NCBI RefSeq assembly: GCF_005222225.1
Contig: NZ_CP036536.1
Coordinates: 4,054,001 to 4,118,000 of the forward strand
Length of the DNA: 64,000 nucleotides
Source of the DNA: Salinimonas lutimaris
GTDB lineage: Bacteria > Pseudomonadota > Gammaproteobacteria > Enterobacterales > Alteromonadaceae
Reading direction: 5' to 3'
Below the pieces are notes generated by a model. The model was not told the origin of the DNA. It ran no database searches and saw only the letters and a list, made by a program, of their open reading frames with translations. How positions within the stretch are numbered: the first letter of the stretch is position 1; the number at the start of each line of letters is the position of its first letter. Below, one piece after another: positions 44,887 through 57,329 of the stretch. A program made the translations under genes and the position numbers.

Positions 44887-45444
44887 TTAAGATTTAGGAC
44901 GCAGCGATAACTTGCCCTGCTCAACGCTAAGTTGCAGTGGCACGGTGGAAAGCAGTTTGATGGCTTTGTTGGTGGTATCCAGTTCATATACCGGATTAGA
45001 AGCCAGATAACCATTAATCAGCTTCATAAACTCACCGCTCACCGGCGCCAGGTTCCCCTTGTAGCCACCGGCATCAATAGAGCTGTCCAGCAGCGACAGG
45101 GAGCGCACAAAGATAGCTTTTTGTTCGCTGTCGTAATAGGGCGTGCCTTCGAGCTCCAGACTGACCTTAGCCGGATAGCTGAAACCAAACGCACTGATAC
45201 TGGCGGTGGCTTTCGTGCCCAGCCGCACCACGTCTTTGCCGTCAGGGCCGATGGTAACAGTCATGTCATCCACATTTAATAGCAGTGGAATGCCGGCCAG
45301 TGACGACTTTTTCTGAAGCTTACTGAGCTGCCCGTCCAGCACCTGTTCCAGTTCGCTGTCAGACACCGTATAGGCTGACATTTGCGCCAGCGTGGCACAG
45401 CCGCTGATCATCAGGGTTAACAGCATGGCAAAAATAGTTTTCAT
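44887..45444 (-). CDS. DUF1439 lipoprotein (YceB-like)
   Basis: 185 codons. The signal peptide ends in a lipobox (MISGC, Cys16). The mature protein begins with a short polar stretch, then the DUF1439 pattern (YTVSDSELEQVLDGQLSKLQ, near residues 25-44). A run of amphipathic beta strands follows. This tubular lipid-binding-like fold is shared with E. coli YceB. It is probably an outer-membrane lipoprotein facing the periplasm; its ligand is unknown. Confidence 0.85.
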   Translation of the reverse strand: MKTIFAMLLTLMISGCATLAQMSAYTVSDSELEQVLDGQLSKLQKKSSLAGIPLLLNVDDMTVTIGPDGKDVVRLGTKATASISAFGFSYPAKVSLELEGTPYYDSEQKAIFVRSLSLLDSSIDAGGYKGNLAPVSGEFMKLINGYLASNPVYELDTTNKAIKLLSTVPLQLSVEQGKLSLRPKS

Positions 45445-45527
45445 CGTGGGTACTCACTTGCACTGAACTGGGCGCAGTGTAACCTGAGCTGACAGAATAA
45501 GTAAAAGCACAATAAGCGAAACCGATC

Positions 45528-46010
45528 ATGAAAATACTGGCTAGCGGCATCTTACTGGCGTGTTTATCCCTACCGGCGCCTGGAAACGCCCACAACGACA
45601 ATCAACAGCAGGTGGGCACGGTACTGGACAAACTTCACCAGCGCGCGGCACAGGCTGACTGGGAGGGCTATTTCAGCCTGTATACTAACGATGCCATTTT
45701 TATCGGTACAGATGCATCAGAAACCTGGACCCAGCAAGAATTTAAGCAGTATGCCAAGCCTGCATTTGATAACGGCACAGGGTGGACTTATACCACCACC
45801 AGCCGACATATTTACCTTAGTCCTGACGAGCAGGTGGCCTGGTTTGACGAACTGCTGAGCAATCAGAGTCTTGGCGTGACCCGAGGCACCGGCGTGCTAA
45901 TCAAACAGAACAATACCTGGAAAATCACCCAGTATCATCTGGCCATACCGGTCCCTAACGCACTGGCCGATGACATTACCGGGCAGATAAAACAATTTTC
46001 GCAGCCATAA
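45528..46010 (+). CDS. Exported NTF2/SnoaL-like protein
   Basis: 160 codons with a signal peptide (about residues 1-22, ending APGNAH). The mature part has the NTF2-like cone fold pattern: an N-terminal helix (VGTVLDKLHQRAAQADWEGYFSLYTNDAIFIG) and C-terminal strands ending in TRGTGVLIKQNNTWKITQYH. Such domains bind small hydrophobic ligands or act as enzymes; nothing here decides which. It is divergent from the DUF1439 gene and convergent with the OmpA-type lipoprotein gene. Confidence 0.84.
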   Translation: MKILASGILLACLSLPAPGNAHNDNQQQVGTVLDKLHQRAAQADWEGYFSLYTNDAIFIGTDASETWTQQEFKQYAKPAFDNGTGWTYTTTSRHIYLSPDEQVAWFDELLSNQSLGVTRGTGVLIKQNNTWKITQYHLAIPVPNALADDITGQIKQFSQP

Positions 46011-46037
46011 AAAAGGCGATGTGTACACATCGCCTTT
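46009..46037 (-). terminator. Terminator of the OmpA-type lipoprotein gene
   Basis: Positions 46012-46037 are a perfect 26-bp palindrome (AAAGGCGATGTGT and its complement). On the minus strand it is followed by a run of T (complement of the A-run at 46009-46014). Confidence 0.82.
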
Positions 46038-46059
46038 GCGCTTATTTAAAAACAGCGGA

Positions 46060-46692
46060 TTATTCTGTCAGCGGCTGAATTTCGAGCTCAACACGACGGT
46101 TCTGCTGACGATTCTGCTCACTGGTATTAGGGACTTTAGGCTGATACTCACCCATACCGACCGTGGTGATCCGCTTAGGGTTAACACTGTAAGTGGTCAG
46201 CAGGTTTTTCACTGACTGGGCCCGACGCTCAGATAAGGTCTGATTATACGCTTCGGCGCCGGTGTCATCAGTGTGGCCCTTGATAAGCAACACCGTTTTT
46301 TCATATTCGTTGATCACAGTGGCAACATCATTGAGTACCGGATTAAAATCGGTACTGATCGCAGCGCTGTTAGTAGCAAAGGTGATATCACCGGGCATGA
46401 TAAGTTTTAACTTATCGCCTTCACGGACAATCTGAATGCCAGTGTCGGATAACTCATTACGTAACGCTTCTTCCTGGCGGTCCATGTAGTTACCGATAGC
46501 ACCACCGGCAATGGCACCAACCGCAGCGCCCCAGGCGTAACGGCTCTTGTCGTTGTCACCTGTGGCTTTACCCAGCAGCGCGCCGACAACAGCACCAATA
46601 CCCGCGCCTTTTTGAGTGTTAGAAGGACTATTGGCACAGCCAGCAACAGATACTGCCATGGCCACAACGCCGGCAATCAGAGTTTTTTTCAT
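46060..46692 (-). CDS. OmpA-family lipoprotein with glycine-zipper (YiaD-like)
   Basis: 210 codons from the ATG at 46692 (site GAGGATGTT). The signal peptide ends in a lipobox (VAGC, Cys19). A glycine-zipper segment follows (about residues 30-75, KGAGIGAVVGALLGKA and WGAAVGAIAGGAIGNY). The C-terminal OmpA domain (about 95-210) has the peptidoglycan-binding pattern IKGHTDDTGAEAYNQTLSERRA and ends NRRVELEIQP. This is the architecture of YiaD: an outer-membrane lipoprotein that contacts the cell wall. Confidence 0.92.
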   Translation of the reverse strand: MKKTLIAGVVAMAVSVAGCANSPSNTQKGAGIGAVVGALLGKATGDNDKSRYAWGAAVGAIAGGAIGNYMDRQEEALRNELSDTGIQIVREGDKLKLIMPGDITFATNSAAISTDFNPVLNDVATVINEYEKTVLLIKGHTDDTGAEAYNQTLSERRAQSVKNLLTTYSVNPKRITTVGMGEYQPKVPNTSEQNRQQNRRVELEIQPLTE

Positions 46693-46903
46693 AACATCCT
46701 CGTTAATCACAGAATAAATGTCAGGCAGTCACTATACGCTGCCCGTTAACCAGGTAACTGCAAAAGTCATTCCAGCCCCTGGCCTGTTATTTGGATGACC
46801 AGCATACCCGCATGAAACTGAATCTGGCTTGAATAAGCGAGCATCAGCAGGTGCAATACGACCGCTTGCCTGATCATCACAGGGTTGCGGTGTAGCGTTA
46901 TCA

Positions 46904-48091
46904 CTACACCGCGATAGAACGTTCAAAGAAACGATTAAAATCAATGTCGTAGTCACTGGCCAGTACTGCACATTCTACCGTGATATTCGGCTCTTTTTGA
47001 ATATCCATGTCTTTGGGTTCAAGAAAGTGGCCACCTTTGAGGCTGTAAAAGACTTTTACCACCGGCTCAGTGGGCGAGGTGGTTTGTCTGAGCACCATAG
47101 CCAGTTTATCGCTGGACAGTTTTACCAGACTACCAACCGGATAAACCCCCATGCATTTAATAAACCGCAATACCAGTTGCTTATCCAGCTTGTGCGGGGT
47201 TTCATCCAGCAGAATCTTAAGTGCTTTTTGACTCGGCATGCCCGCTTTATAGCAGCGATCCGCAGTCAGAGCATCATACATATCTGCAATTGCCAGCATG
47301 CGTCCGGCATGAGAAATGTCATCACTGGCCGTGCCTGCCGGATAGCCTTTACCGTCAAGACGCTCATGATGTTCACTGACGACCCGGATCAGGGTGGTAT
47401 CAATACTGGCAGCTTCCAGCGCCTGCACCCCGTACTCCACATGCTTTTTCATTTCATCCATTTCCGGGTCTGTCAGGCGGCCCGGTTTATGTAAAATTTC
47501 ATCAGGTACGCGGATTTTTCCCATGTCATGTAATAATCCGGCATAGGCCAGCTCACTGACATCCTGTTCATTCATGCCAATGAACTGACCAAAGTTAGCC
47601 AGAATAATGGCCACATTCAGCGAATGCTCCAACAGGTAATCGTCTTTTTCCCGAATTTTACTCAAGCACAGCAGAGCATCTGGGTTACGCTCCATGGACT
47701 CCACCAGCTTGTGGGAAAATTCCCGGGGAATTTTGTCGTCAAAGGGCAGCCCTTTACTGACCGAATCCAGCAAAGCTTGCTGGATCGCCTTACCTTGCTT
47801 GTGCAGCTTTTCAGCGCGCACCATCTCCTGGGCAAACGTTGCTTTGGGCTGAGGGGCTTTTACCGGCGCGCTAGTCTGAACCGGCTGTTCTCCGCTGGGA
47901 TCGAATTGTTTTGACAAATCAATGATCAGTTTTTTAACCCCACGTTGTCGCAGCGAGTCTACGATAGACTGCGAGGTCACCTTTCCCTGTGTAGTAAGCT
48001 TGAGTTTGCCGGACTGTTCAGTAATCTGATTAACAAACATTCCCGGGGCTAACTCATTAATACTGATAACTTTTAAATCATTTTGTGCCAT
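46904..48091 (-). CDS. HD-GYP domain cyclic-di-GMP phosphodiesterase
   Basis: 395 codons. An N-terminal DUF3391 domain (about residues 5-125) is followed by an HD-GYP domain (about 140-320). The metal-binding His-Asp pair (AGLLHDMGKIRVP near 188) and the second block (SEHHERLDGKGYP near 238-250, with intact GYP) are both present. It should hydrolyse cyclic di-GMP in the cytoplasm, favouring motility over biofilm. There is no signal peptide or receiver domain. The 211-bp gap to the OmpA gene holds no convincing gene. Confidence 0.94.
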   Translation of the reverse strand: MAQNDLKVISINELAPGMFVNQITEQSGKLKLTTQGKVTSQSIVDSLRQRGVKKLIIDLSKQFDPSGEQPVQTSAPVKAPQPKATFAQEMVRAEKLHKQGKAIQQALLDSVSKGLPFDDKIPREFSHKLVESMERNPDALLCLSKIREKDDYLLEHSLNVAIILANFGQFIGMNEQDVSELAYAGLLHDMGKIRVPDEILHKPGRLTDPEMDEMKKHVEYGVQALEAASIDTTLIRVVSEHHERLDGKGYPAGTASDDISHAGRMLAIADMYDALTADRCYKAGMPSQKALKILLDETPHKLDKQLVLRFIKCMGVYPVGSLVKLSSDKLAMVLRQTTSPTEPVVKVFYSLKGGHFLEPKDMDIQKEPNITVECAVLASDYDIDFNRFFERSIAV

Positions 48092-48153
48092 GAATTATTC
48101 GCTAGAATAAGGGGCCTGTTAAGGCCTGTTTTTTATTATTACTGCAAGCAGAA

Positions 48154-48495
48154 TCAACTGCTTATTTTATGCAGCATAGTATACAGATCAGGTTGCCAGC
48201 CATAGCGTTTTATATCTGCCCGCATGTTATTAACTGTCACACCTTCTGACAGCAGCTTTTCGCGTTGTTCACGGGCTTTTTCACTACCGGCAGGAAAGGC
48301 CAGTGTGCCATCTGCACGTACTACCCGATGCCAGGGCAGGTCGTGCCCTGTACTGTCTTTTAATGCTTTGCCGGCCAGCCGGGCGCGCCCCGGAAGCCCG
48401 GCCAGATCAGCAATCTGGCCGTAGGATGCCACCTGACCGGTCGGGATCAGGGTCACCACGGCATAAATTTGCGTATAACGGTTTGAGTTAGGCAT
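48154..48495 (-). CDS. Alkyltransferase-like (ATL) DNA-binding protein
   Basis: 113 codons of the MGMT DNA-binding fold. The active-site motif reads PWHRVV (residues 54-59): Trp55 stands where methyltransferases have the acceptor Cys. This identifies an ATL protein, which binds O6-alkylguanine without repairing it and flags the lesion for nucleotide excision repair. The helix-turn-helix with the Arg finger is seen near VASYGQIADLAGLPGRARLAG. It lies between the HD-GYP gene (same strand) and the divergent DTW gene. Confidence 0.92.
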   Translation of the reverse strand: MPNSNRYTQIYAVVTLIPTGQVASYGQIADLAGLPGRARLAGKALKDSTGHDLPWHRVVRADGTLAFPAGSEKAREQREKLLSEGVTVNNMRADIKRYGWQPDLYTMLHKISS

Positions 48496-48529
48496 ACTTT
48501 GATACTTTTAAGTGTAGCAGCGAATTTTT

Positions 48530-49096
48530 ATGCGTGCCTATTGTGACCAGTGCCAGTATCCGGTTTCAACCTGTCTGTGCGATTTTGTCAGCCCTGAACC
48601 GGCACCGGCCGATATTATTATCGTGCAGCATAGCAAAGAGGCCGGCCATGCCAAAAATACAGCCCGGCTGGTGGCATTGGGTCTGACCAACTGCGCCATT
48701 ATCACAGAACAGCAGTTACACGAGCAGGTCATTGATAGCCTGGCATCCCGGCACTGCGCTGTGTTGTATCCTGATGAACATAGCCAGCCCATTGAGTCGG
48801 CCGCATTTAAGACATCGTTGCCTGAAGTGGTGATTGTGATAGACGGTTCGTGGAAACAGGCGTATGGAATGATGCAGCGCTCTGTCTGGCTGCAAAGTCT
48901 GCCGCGCTGGCACTTTACTCTTGCACCTGACTCAGATTATGCCATCAGGCACACCAGACTGACGCATAGTTTGTCGACCCTGGAGGCTGTAGCGTATTGT
49001 CTTGATGCAGGGTATCAGTTTAACAGCAGCCCGCTGTATGCACTTCAGCAGGCTATGCAGTCTTACTGGCAGGGACCACCAGAGCACCGCCGCTAA
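48530..49096 (+). CDS. DTW-domain tRNA-uridine aminocarboxypropyltransferase
   Basis: 188 codons. An N-terminal zinc-type Cys cluster (YCDQCQYPVSTCLCDF, residues about 4-19) and the later motif VIVIDGSWKQAYGMM near residue 105 (the DXTW position reads DGSW) are characteristic. TapT-type enzymes use SAM to attach a 3-amino-3-carboxypropyl group to uridine 47 of tRNA. It is shorter than E. coli TapT (about 230 residues). Its stop overlaps that of the convergent membrane protein gene. Confidence 0.87.
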   Translation: MRAYCDQCQYPVSTCLCDFVSPEPAPADIIIVQHSKEAGHAKNTARLVALGLTNCAIITEQQLHEQVIDSLASRHCAVLYPDEHSQPIESAAFKTSLPEVVIVIDGSWKQAYGMMQRSVWLQSLPRWHFTLAPDSDYAIRHTRLTHSLSTLEAVAYCLDAGYQFNSSPLYALQQAMQSYWQGPPEHRR

Positions 49097-50034
49097 ACAG
49101 CGGTCACACGCCACACAGCCAGCAGCAAAAAGCAGCAGGCCACCAGCAAGGCTACCAGTCGGGCAGATAAGAGGGACACGGGTAATTGCCGCAGCTGCTG
49201 CTTTTGTACTTCCAGCTTTTTATACGCATGGCGCAGCGCATCTTCGCGATGTTTGGATTTACGCTTCAGATAATACTGCTTTTTCTCAATACGATTGATA
49301 GCCTGCTGCACAAAATGAGCGCCGTTGTGTCCAGCCCGCACCATCACAGCCAGGGTGTGTAATACTACAGCGCTGAACACCAGCGTCGTCAACAGACAGG
49401 GCAGGGCAAGGTACTGTCCTAACAGCATAAACACCGGCAATGCCAAAATGGCCGCCACATTCATTATCAGTACATTGCGTAACACGCTGGTCAGCTGCTT
49501 TTGCTGACTGATAGCCACCACAGAGTCAGGTACATGGCGTAGGAAGTATTTGTAGATAAACTGCGGCAATGACCAGCACTGCAGGATAAACAGAGTCATG
49601 GAGAACCAGAACAGCAGGCTGGCAAACTGCTCAAATGCACGACTTAAAGAGCCAGGCAACAGTCCCTGAAACTGAAATAACCACACCGCACCGGCTGGCA
49701 CAACAGCGAACAAAGCCTGATTTCTGAGCCGCGTGATGGCCCGTTTACGAAAAAAGCTCATCCGGCCCAGATGATTGGTGTCCAGCAAATATCCCAATAC
49801 CGCAGAATTGAGCTGGCGGTAAATCAATCGCAGTGCTACCCAGAAAGCCGCCGTAAACCATGCCATCAAACTGGTCAGGTCAAACAAAAAGCTTACCTGC
49901 CAGTCATTGTACGAAGCAGAATGATAGACAGCAAAAAACGCATACTGCAGCGCCATCGCGGCAATAACGTAAAACACTGGTAGTCGCCAAACCGACTGAC
50001 CAATAGGGGCTGGAGGTTGTACACTGAGTTTCAT
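49093..50034 (-). CDS. Membrane protein of unknown function
   Basis: 313 codons with about seven hydrophobic segments (near residues 20-40, 50-70, 105-120, 132-155, 188-205, 212-233 and 288-308). A long basic cytoplasmic helix (about 242-285) lies before the last one, with RIEKKQYYLKRKSKHRED and KKLEVQKQQLRQL. I do not recognise a family. It stands alone between the DTW gene (4-bp overlap, convergent) and the ATP synthase operon upstream on the same strand. No function is proposed. Confidence 0.75.
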   Translation of the reverse strand: MKLSVQPPAPIGQSVWRLPVFYVIAAMALQYAFFAVYHSASYNDWQVSFLFDLTSLMAWFTAAFWVALRLIYRQLNSAVLGYLLDTNHLGRMSFFRKRAITRLRNQALFAVVPAGAVWLFQFQGLLPGSLSRAFEQFASLLFWFSMTLFILQCWSLPQFIYKYFLRHVPDSVVAISQQKQLTSVLRNVLIMNVAAILALPVFMLLGQYLALPCLLTTLVFSAVVLHTLAVMVRAGHNGAHFVQQAINRIEKKQYYLKRKSKHREDALRHAYKKLEVQKQQLRQLPVSLLSARLVALLVACCFLLLAVWRVTAV

Positions 50035-50222
50035 AAGGCCTTATCCGTATTCGTCAAAGTCCTCAACATTGTTGTTTGTCTTGATACAGGCTGTGAATGC
50101 CTGATTATTATTATTTTTATTATGGTTATTTGCTGAGCAAAAAACGCGCGCTAGTTTACTTTGACAAACCGCTGCTGCCAATTGTCAGTCATCGCATTTT
50201 TTTACTTTTTTGCGTTATGTAA

Positions 50223-50250
50223 TAAAAAACCCGGCCAGAGGCCGGGTTTT
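50223..50250 (-). terminator. ATP synthase operon terminator
   Basis: AAAACCCGGCC (50226-50236) pairs with GGCCGGGTTTT (50240-50250) around a 3-nt loop. On the minus strand a T-run follows (complement of the A-tract at 50224-50229). Confidence 0.9.
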
Positions 50251-50274
50251 ATACAAAGCATATATTGCTTACGT

Positions 50275-50691
50275 TTATTTACGCAGTTTGCGGATCAAGT
50301 CCAGCTGAGCAATAGCTTCAGCCAGCTGCTGGGCAGCTTCTGCATAATTAAAGTCAGCGCCTGGATTGGCGATGTGCTCTTCTGCACGACGTTTTGCATC
50401 TGTCGCGGCCTGTTCGTCCAGATCTTCTGCACGAACTGCCGTGTCAGCCAACACGGTAACATTGCCAGGCTGTACTTCAAGTACACCACCGGCTACGTAG
50501 ATGACTTCCTCATCACCGTGCTGTTTAACCAAACGCACCATACCAGGTTTAATTGCAGTGATTAGTGGCGCGTGGCCCGGGTGAATACCCAGCTCACCTT
50601 CGCTACCTGTCACCTGCAGGGTTTCAACGCGACCAGAGAAGATTTGCTCTTCCGCGCTTACCACATCCAGATGAACTGTCATTGCTGCCAT
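50275..50691 (-). CDS. atpC: ATP synthase epsilon subunit (F1)
   Basis: 138 codons. The N-terminal beta sandwich has the typical start [18 protein letters not shown] and the [19 protein letters not shown] loop near residue 33. The C-terminal two-helix regulatory domain (about 88-138) follows. The epsilon subunit couples rotation between gamma and the c-ring and can inhibit ATP hydrolysis. The start follows AGGAGG. It is the last gene of the operon, followed by the terminator. Confidence 0.97.
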   Translation of the reverse strand: MAAMTVHLDVVSAEEQIFSGRVETLQVTGSEGELGIHPGHAPLITAIKPGMVRLVKQHGDEEVIYVAGGVLEVQPGNVTVLADTAVRAEDLDEQAATDAKRRAEEHIANPGADFNYAEAAQQLAEAIAQLDLIRKLRK

Positions 50692-50756
50692 GTAAACCTC
50701 CTAAAGTAGGTAGTCAGCGTGCTAGAGAAGGGTGGAACTATGCCCACCCGCTAGCC

Positions 50757-52154
<1,398 letters not shown>

Positions 52155-52175
52155 TTATCTCTTTTAAACCTTTGC

Positions 52176-53036
52176 CTACACCGCTGCCGCACCGCTGACG
52201 ATTTCGCTGATTTCTTGCGTAATCGCAGCCTGACGCGCTTTGTTGTATACCAGTTGCAGATCATCAATCAGATTGCCTGCGTTATCGGTAGCTGCTTTCA
52301 TCGCCACCATTCGAGCAGCCTGCTCAGATGCGATGTTTTCGACTACTCCCTGATACACTTGAGACTCAATGTAACGAACCATTAAGGATTCCAGAATTTC
52401 TTTTGGATCCGGCTCGTAAATGTAGTCCCAGCGATGCTGATACTCTTTGTCTTCTGACTTTGGCAAAGGCAGTAATTGGTTGCTCACCGGCTTTTGCGTC
52501 ATTGTATTAACGAAGTCATTAAACACCAGGTATACCCGGTCCAGTTTGCCTTCGTCGTAGGCTTTCAGCATTACGCGTACTACGCCAACAATATCGCTCA
52601 CCTTAGGCTTATCACCCAAGCCCGATTCAGCGGCCAATAAGTTGCCACCAAAACGTTTAAAGAAGCTACATGCTTTTGCACCTAATGCTGCAAAATCTAC
52701 TTCCACATCCTTTTCACGCCATTGTTTAACGTGTTGGGTAACCAGTTTGAACTCGTTGGCGTTCAAGCCGCCACACAGTCCACGGTCGGTGGAGATCACG
52801 ATGTAGCCAACCCGTTTCACGTCACGCTCTTCAAGGTAAGGGTGACGGTACTCAAGGTTACCGTTAGCGATGTGACCAATCACTTTAAGCATGTTTTGTG
52901 CATAGGGTCGGCCAAGGGCCATACGTTCCTGCGCCTTTTTCATTTTGGACGCAGCAACCATTTCCATTGCACTGGTAATCTTCTGAGTATTCTTGATACT
53001 CCCAATCTTACCTTTTATCTCTTTACCGCTCGCCAT
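52176..53036 (-). CDS. atpG: ATP synthase gamma subunit (F1, rotor shaft)
   Basis: 286 codons. Both coiled-coil ends are visible: the N-terminal [20 protein letters not shown], and the C-terminal block ending in [19 protein letters not shown]. The middle Rossmann-like domain contains [11 protein letters not shown] near residue 78. It forms the rotating central stalk. The start follows GGGAGATAGTC. Confidence 0.98.
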   Translation of the reverse strand: MASGKEIKGKIGSIKNTQKITSAMEMVAASKMKKAQERMALGRPYAQNMLKVIGHIANGNLEYRHPYLEERDVKRVGYIVISTDRGLCGGLNANEFKLVTQHVKQWREKDVEVDFAALGAKACSFFKRFGGNLLAAESGLGDKPKVSDIVGVVRVMLKAYDEGKLDRVYLVFNDFVNTMTQKPVSNQLLPLPKSEDKEYQHRWDYIYEPDPKEILESLMVRYIESQVYQGVVENIASEQAARMVAMKAATDNAGNLIDDLQLVYNKARQAAITQEISEIVSGAAAV

Positions 53037-53092
53037 GACTATCTCCCGTTAACTTACACGTTGTGCTGACCGGTCAGGGTCAGCACCGGCTA

Positions 53093-54634
53093 TTACCACG
53101 TTTGTGTTTCTTTGAATTTCTTCAAAGCATCACTTAGCTTCGCAGCAATATCGTCGTTGTAGTTACCAGATTCATTAATGGTCTTCATCAGCTCAGCCTG
53201 TTCGCTATTCATGTAAGAATGCAGGGCTGCTTCGAAGTCCAGAATCTTGTCCAGGGCGATGTCTTTCAGGAAGCCTTTTTCTACCGCGAACAGAGACACA
53301 CCCATATCAGCGATAGACAGAGGCGCATACTGTTTCTGCTTCATCAGCTCAGTTACACGCTCACCGTGCTCCAGCTGTTCACGCGTTGCTTCGTCAAGGT
53401 CAGAAGCAAACTGAGAGAACGCCGCAAGTTCACGATACTGAGCCAGCGCAAGACGGATACCGCCACCCAGCTTCTTGATGATCTTAGTCTGTGCAGAACC
53501 ACCAACACGAGATACCGAGATACCAGCGTTAACCGCCGGACGGATACCTGAGTTGAACAGATCAGTTTCTAAGAAGATCTGACCGTCAGTAATCGAGATT
53601 ACGTTGGTTGGTACGAACGCAGATACGTCACCGGCCTGAGTTTCGATGATAGGCAGAGCGGTCAGTGAACCGGTTTTGCCTTTTACTTCACCGTTAGTAA
53701 CACGCTCAACATAGTGCTCGTTTACACGGGCAGCACGTTCTAGCAGACGCGAGTGAAGATAGAAAACGTCACCTGGGTAGGCTTCACGGCCCGGTGGACG
53801 CTTAAGCAGCAATGAAATCTGACGATAAGCAACAGCTTGCTTAGACAGATCATCATATACGATTAGCGCATCTTCACCGATATCACGGAAGAACTCACCC
53901 ATAGTACAACCAGAATAAGGTGCCAGGTATTGCAGTGCAGCTGACTCAGAAGCCGATGCAGCAACCACAATCGTGTGGTCCATTGCGCCGTGCTCTTCCA
54001 GCTTGCGAACAACGTTAGCGATAGTCGATGCCTTCTGGCCAACCGCTACGTAAACACACTTAATACCTGTGCCTTTCTGATTGATGATGGCATCGATAGC
54101 CATCGCTGTTTTACCTGTCTGACGGTCACCGATGATAAGCTCACGCTGACCACGACCCACCGGAATCATAGAGTCAACAGACTTATAACCGGTTTGTACT
54201 GGCTGGTCGACTGATTGACGGTCGATTACACCAGGGGCGATTTTTTCAACAGGTTCGAAAGTATTGGTGTCGATAGACCCTTTACCATCGATAGGCTGAC
54301 CCAGCGTGTTTACCACACGGCCCAGTAGTGCTTTACCTACTGGTACTTCCAGGATACGGCCTGTAGATTGTACTTTTGTGCCTTCTGTCAGATCCGCGTA
54401 CGGACCCATTACAACCGCACCAACCGAGTCGCGCTCAAGGTTCAGTGCGATAGCGTAACGATTGCCAGGAAGCTCAATCATTTCACCTTGCATAACATCT
54501 GCAAGGCCATGGATACGGATAATACCGTCAGTAACAGCAACGATTGTACCTTCGTTGCGTGCTTCACTGGTTACATTGAACTGTTCAATTCTCTTTTTGA
54601 TCAGTTCTGCAATTTCAGTGGAATTAAGTTGCAT
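53093..54634 (-). CDS. atpA: ATP synthase alpha subunit (F1)
   Basis: 513 codons, identical in length to E. coli AtpA. Walker A is GDRQTGKTA near residue 169, and the arginine-finger region [10 protein letters not shown] is near 373. It forms the non-catalytic nucleotide sites and the seat for the delta subunit. The start follows GGGGATAAGAGC. It is flanked by atpH and atpG in the standard order. Confidence 0.98.
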   Translation of the reverse strand: MQLNSTEIAELIKKRIEQFNVTSEARNEGTIVAVTDGIIRIHGLADVMQGEMIELPGNRYAIALNLERDSVGAVVMGPYADLTEGTKVQSTGRILEVPVGKALLGRVVNTLGQPIDGKGSIDTNTFEPVEKIAPGVIDRQSVDQPVQTGYKSVDSMIPVGRGQRELIIGDRQTGKTAMAIDAIINQKGTGIKCVYVAVGQKASTIANVVRKLEEHGAMDHTIVVAASASESAALQYLAPYSGCTMGEFFRDIGEDALIVYDDLSKQAVAYRQISLLLKRPPGREAYPGDVFYLHSRLLERAARVNEHYVERVTNGEVKGKTGSLTALPIIETQAGDVSAFVPTNVISITDGQIFLETDLFNSGIRPAVNAGISVSRVGGSAQTKIIKKLGGGIRLALAQYRELAAFSQFASDLDEATREQLEHGERVTELMKQKQYAPLSIADMGVSLFAVEKGFLKDIALDKILDFEAALHSYMNSEQAELMKTINESGNYNDDIAAKLSDALKKFKETQTW

Positions 54635-54647
54635 GCTCTTATCCCCG

Positions 54648-55181
54648 TTATGCTTTCAACGCGTCTGCCAGACGGTTCAGTTTAGATTGCACTGAACCAT
54701 CGATGACTGTGTCGCCTGATTTGACGACAAAACCAGCCACCAGGGCAGAATCTACGCTGCAATTAAGCTTCACTTTACGTGCCAAACGCTGTTCTAACGC
54801 TGCCTGTAGCTTAGACTTCTGGTCTATGCTCATCTCAGTAGCTGAAACCAGATCGACTTCAACTTCTTTGTCATATTCTGCCTTCAGTGCATCAAACAAT
54901 ACGCTGATTTCGGGCAGGGCAACTAAGCGTTCATTTTCTGCCAGAACCTTTATAAAGTTCTGACCGTGTTCGTCGAGTTGTTCACCACAGATACTGATAA
55001 ACAGGTCGGCCAGAGTATCTGCGGCCACGGCACCAGTTAACATCTGGTGCACGTCGTCGTTGTCAGCTACCTGTCCGGCAAAGTTCAACATATCCTGCCA
55101 TTGGGCAATGGTGTTCTTCTCGACTGCAAAATCGAAAGCAGCTTTAGCATAGGGACGAGCAACTGTTGTCAATTCAGACAT
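54648..55181 (-). CDS. atpH: ATP synthase delta subunit
   Basis: 177 codons (E. coli 177). The N-terminal six-helix domain begins with the typical [12 protein letters not shown]. The C-terminal region contains [22 protein letters not shown], the conserved end that anchors to b. It joins the peripheral stalk to the top of F1. The start follows AGAGGAAG. Confidence 0.97.
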   Translation of the reverse strand: MSELTTVARPYAKAAFDFAVEKNTIAQWQDMLNFAGQVADNDDVHQMLTGAVAADTLADLFISICGEQLDEHGQNFIKVLAENERLVALPEISVLFDALKAEYDKEVEVDLVSATEMSIDQKSKLQAALEQRLARKVKLNCSVDSALVAGFVVKSGDTVIDGSVQSKLNRLADALKA

Positions 55182-55195
55182 GGCTCATCTTCCTC

Positions 55196-55666
55196 TTAAA
55201 GCTCTGCGACAAGTTTTTCAACAATGTCGTTTTGTGCGTTAGCGTCGATTTCACGTTGAAGAATCTGTGCTGCACCAGCAACCGCCAGAGCGGCTACCTG
55301 CTTGCGCAGTTCTTCTTTGGCACGATTGCGTTCAGCTTCAATTTCGGCATAACCAGAAGCAATGATTTTCTCACGCTCTGCATGACCTTTCTGCGTTTCC
55401 TCATCAACAAGTTGATTAGCACGCTTCTTGGCCTGTTCGATAATTTCAGCTGCTTGCGCTTTCGCTTCTTTTAACTGCTCAGTCGCTTTCGCCTGAGCTA
55501 GCTCTAAATCTTTTTCGGCACGCTCAGAAGCTTCCAGCCCATCGGCTATTTTCTTCTGACGCTCCTCGATTGCTGCGATGATTGGTGGCCAGACTTTCGC
55601 CATACAAAACCAAACAAACACCACAAAGGCAATGAGTTCACCGATTAGAGTAAGGTTGATATTCAC
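55196..55666 (-). CDS. atpF: ATP synthase b subunit (Fo)
   Basis: 156 codons (E. coli 156). One N-terminal membrane helix (about residues 5-25) is followed by a long Ala-, Glu- and Lys-rich helix that forms the dimeric peripheral stalk. The start codon is GTG at 55666, after the strong site GAGGGGGAGCG. It lies between atpE and atpH in the standard order. Confidence 0.97.
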   Translation of the reverse strand: MNINLTLIGELIAFVVFVWFCMAKVWPPIIAAIEERQKKIADGLEASERAEKDLELAQAKATEQLKEAKAQAAEIIEQAKKRANQLVDEETQKGHAEREKIIASGYAEIEAERNRAKEELRKQVAALAVAGAAQILQREIDANAQNDIVEKLVAEL

Positions 55667-55704
55667 AACCGCTCCCCCTCTATTCGTTGATAATTAAATG
55701 GTGC

Positions 55705-55965
<261 letters not shown>

Positions 55966-56004
55966 TTAGTGTTGAAGTTAAAAATTAAAATTAAAGTTTA
56001 AAAA

Positions 56005-56841
<837 letters not shown>

Positions 56842-56890
56842 TTACGCCTGAACTTTTTGTCCATCTGGGACATCAGGCAACTACCAGCAC

Positions 56891-57289
56891 TTATTTTCTT
56901 GTTTTTGGTGTGCGGGTAAATATAAATAATGCAGGCCACTGGGCCACCAGCGCGGCTATATAGCCGATAAACAGGGGGAAAACATGCACTGTGGTTTGCC
57001 GGAAGGCCAATGCAAACAACACAATCGTGAGCATCAGCTTAATAGCGTTTCCTTTCCGGAAACTCCGAACAACCTCTTTGTTGCGTCGTGCCCCTGCATA
57101 CCGGAAAGCAAACAGTGCAAAAACCGCACTGGGTATGACACAGATACCGGCGCCGGTTAAAGCATATAAACCACTTTTTGGCCCATCGAACAGGGCGAAA
57201 ATGAGAGCGATAAATAAGCCGGTGCAGAGCTGGGTTATAATTGTTTTTGCTGCCAACCGTTGCCCGTCGCGGGCGATGCCATTTACCAC
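56891..57289 (-). CDS. atpI: ATP synthase assembly protein AtpI
   Basis: 132 codons with four membrane helices arranged in two pairs, joined by the basic loop ARRNKEVVRSFRKGNAIK (near residues 70-87), as in AtpI. The protein assists c-ring assembly and is not part of the final enzyme. It is the promoter-proximal gene of atpIBEFHAGDC. Confidence 0.92.
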   Translation of the reverse strand: MVNGIARDGQRLAAKTIITQLCTGLFIALIFALFDGPKSGLYALTGAGICVIPSAVFALFAFRYAGARRNKEVVRSFRKGNAIKLMLTIVLFALAFRQTTVHVFPLFIGYIAALVAQWPALFIFTRTPKTRK

Positions 57290-57329
57290 GTTATCGCTAT
57301 ACTCTCGTCGCTAATTTAAAAGCGTCAGA

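Noticed and set aside
46693..46903. Possible small gene in the gap between the OmpA-type lipoprotein and the HD-GYP gene
   Set aside because: The best frame is about 25 codons on the minus strand, with no ribosome binding site and no overlap with neighbours.
52812..52827. parS-like sequence CCGTTTCACGTCACGC
   Set aside because: Only the left half matches the parS palindrome. The right half is unrelated and the site lies inside atpG.
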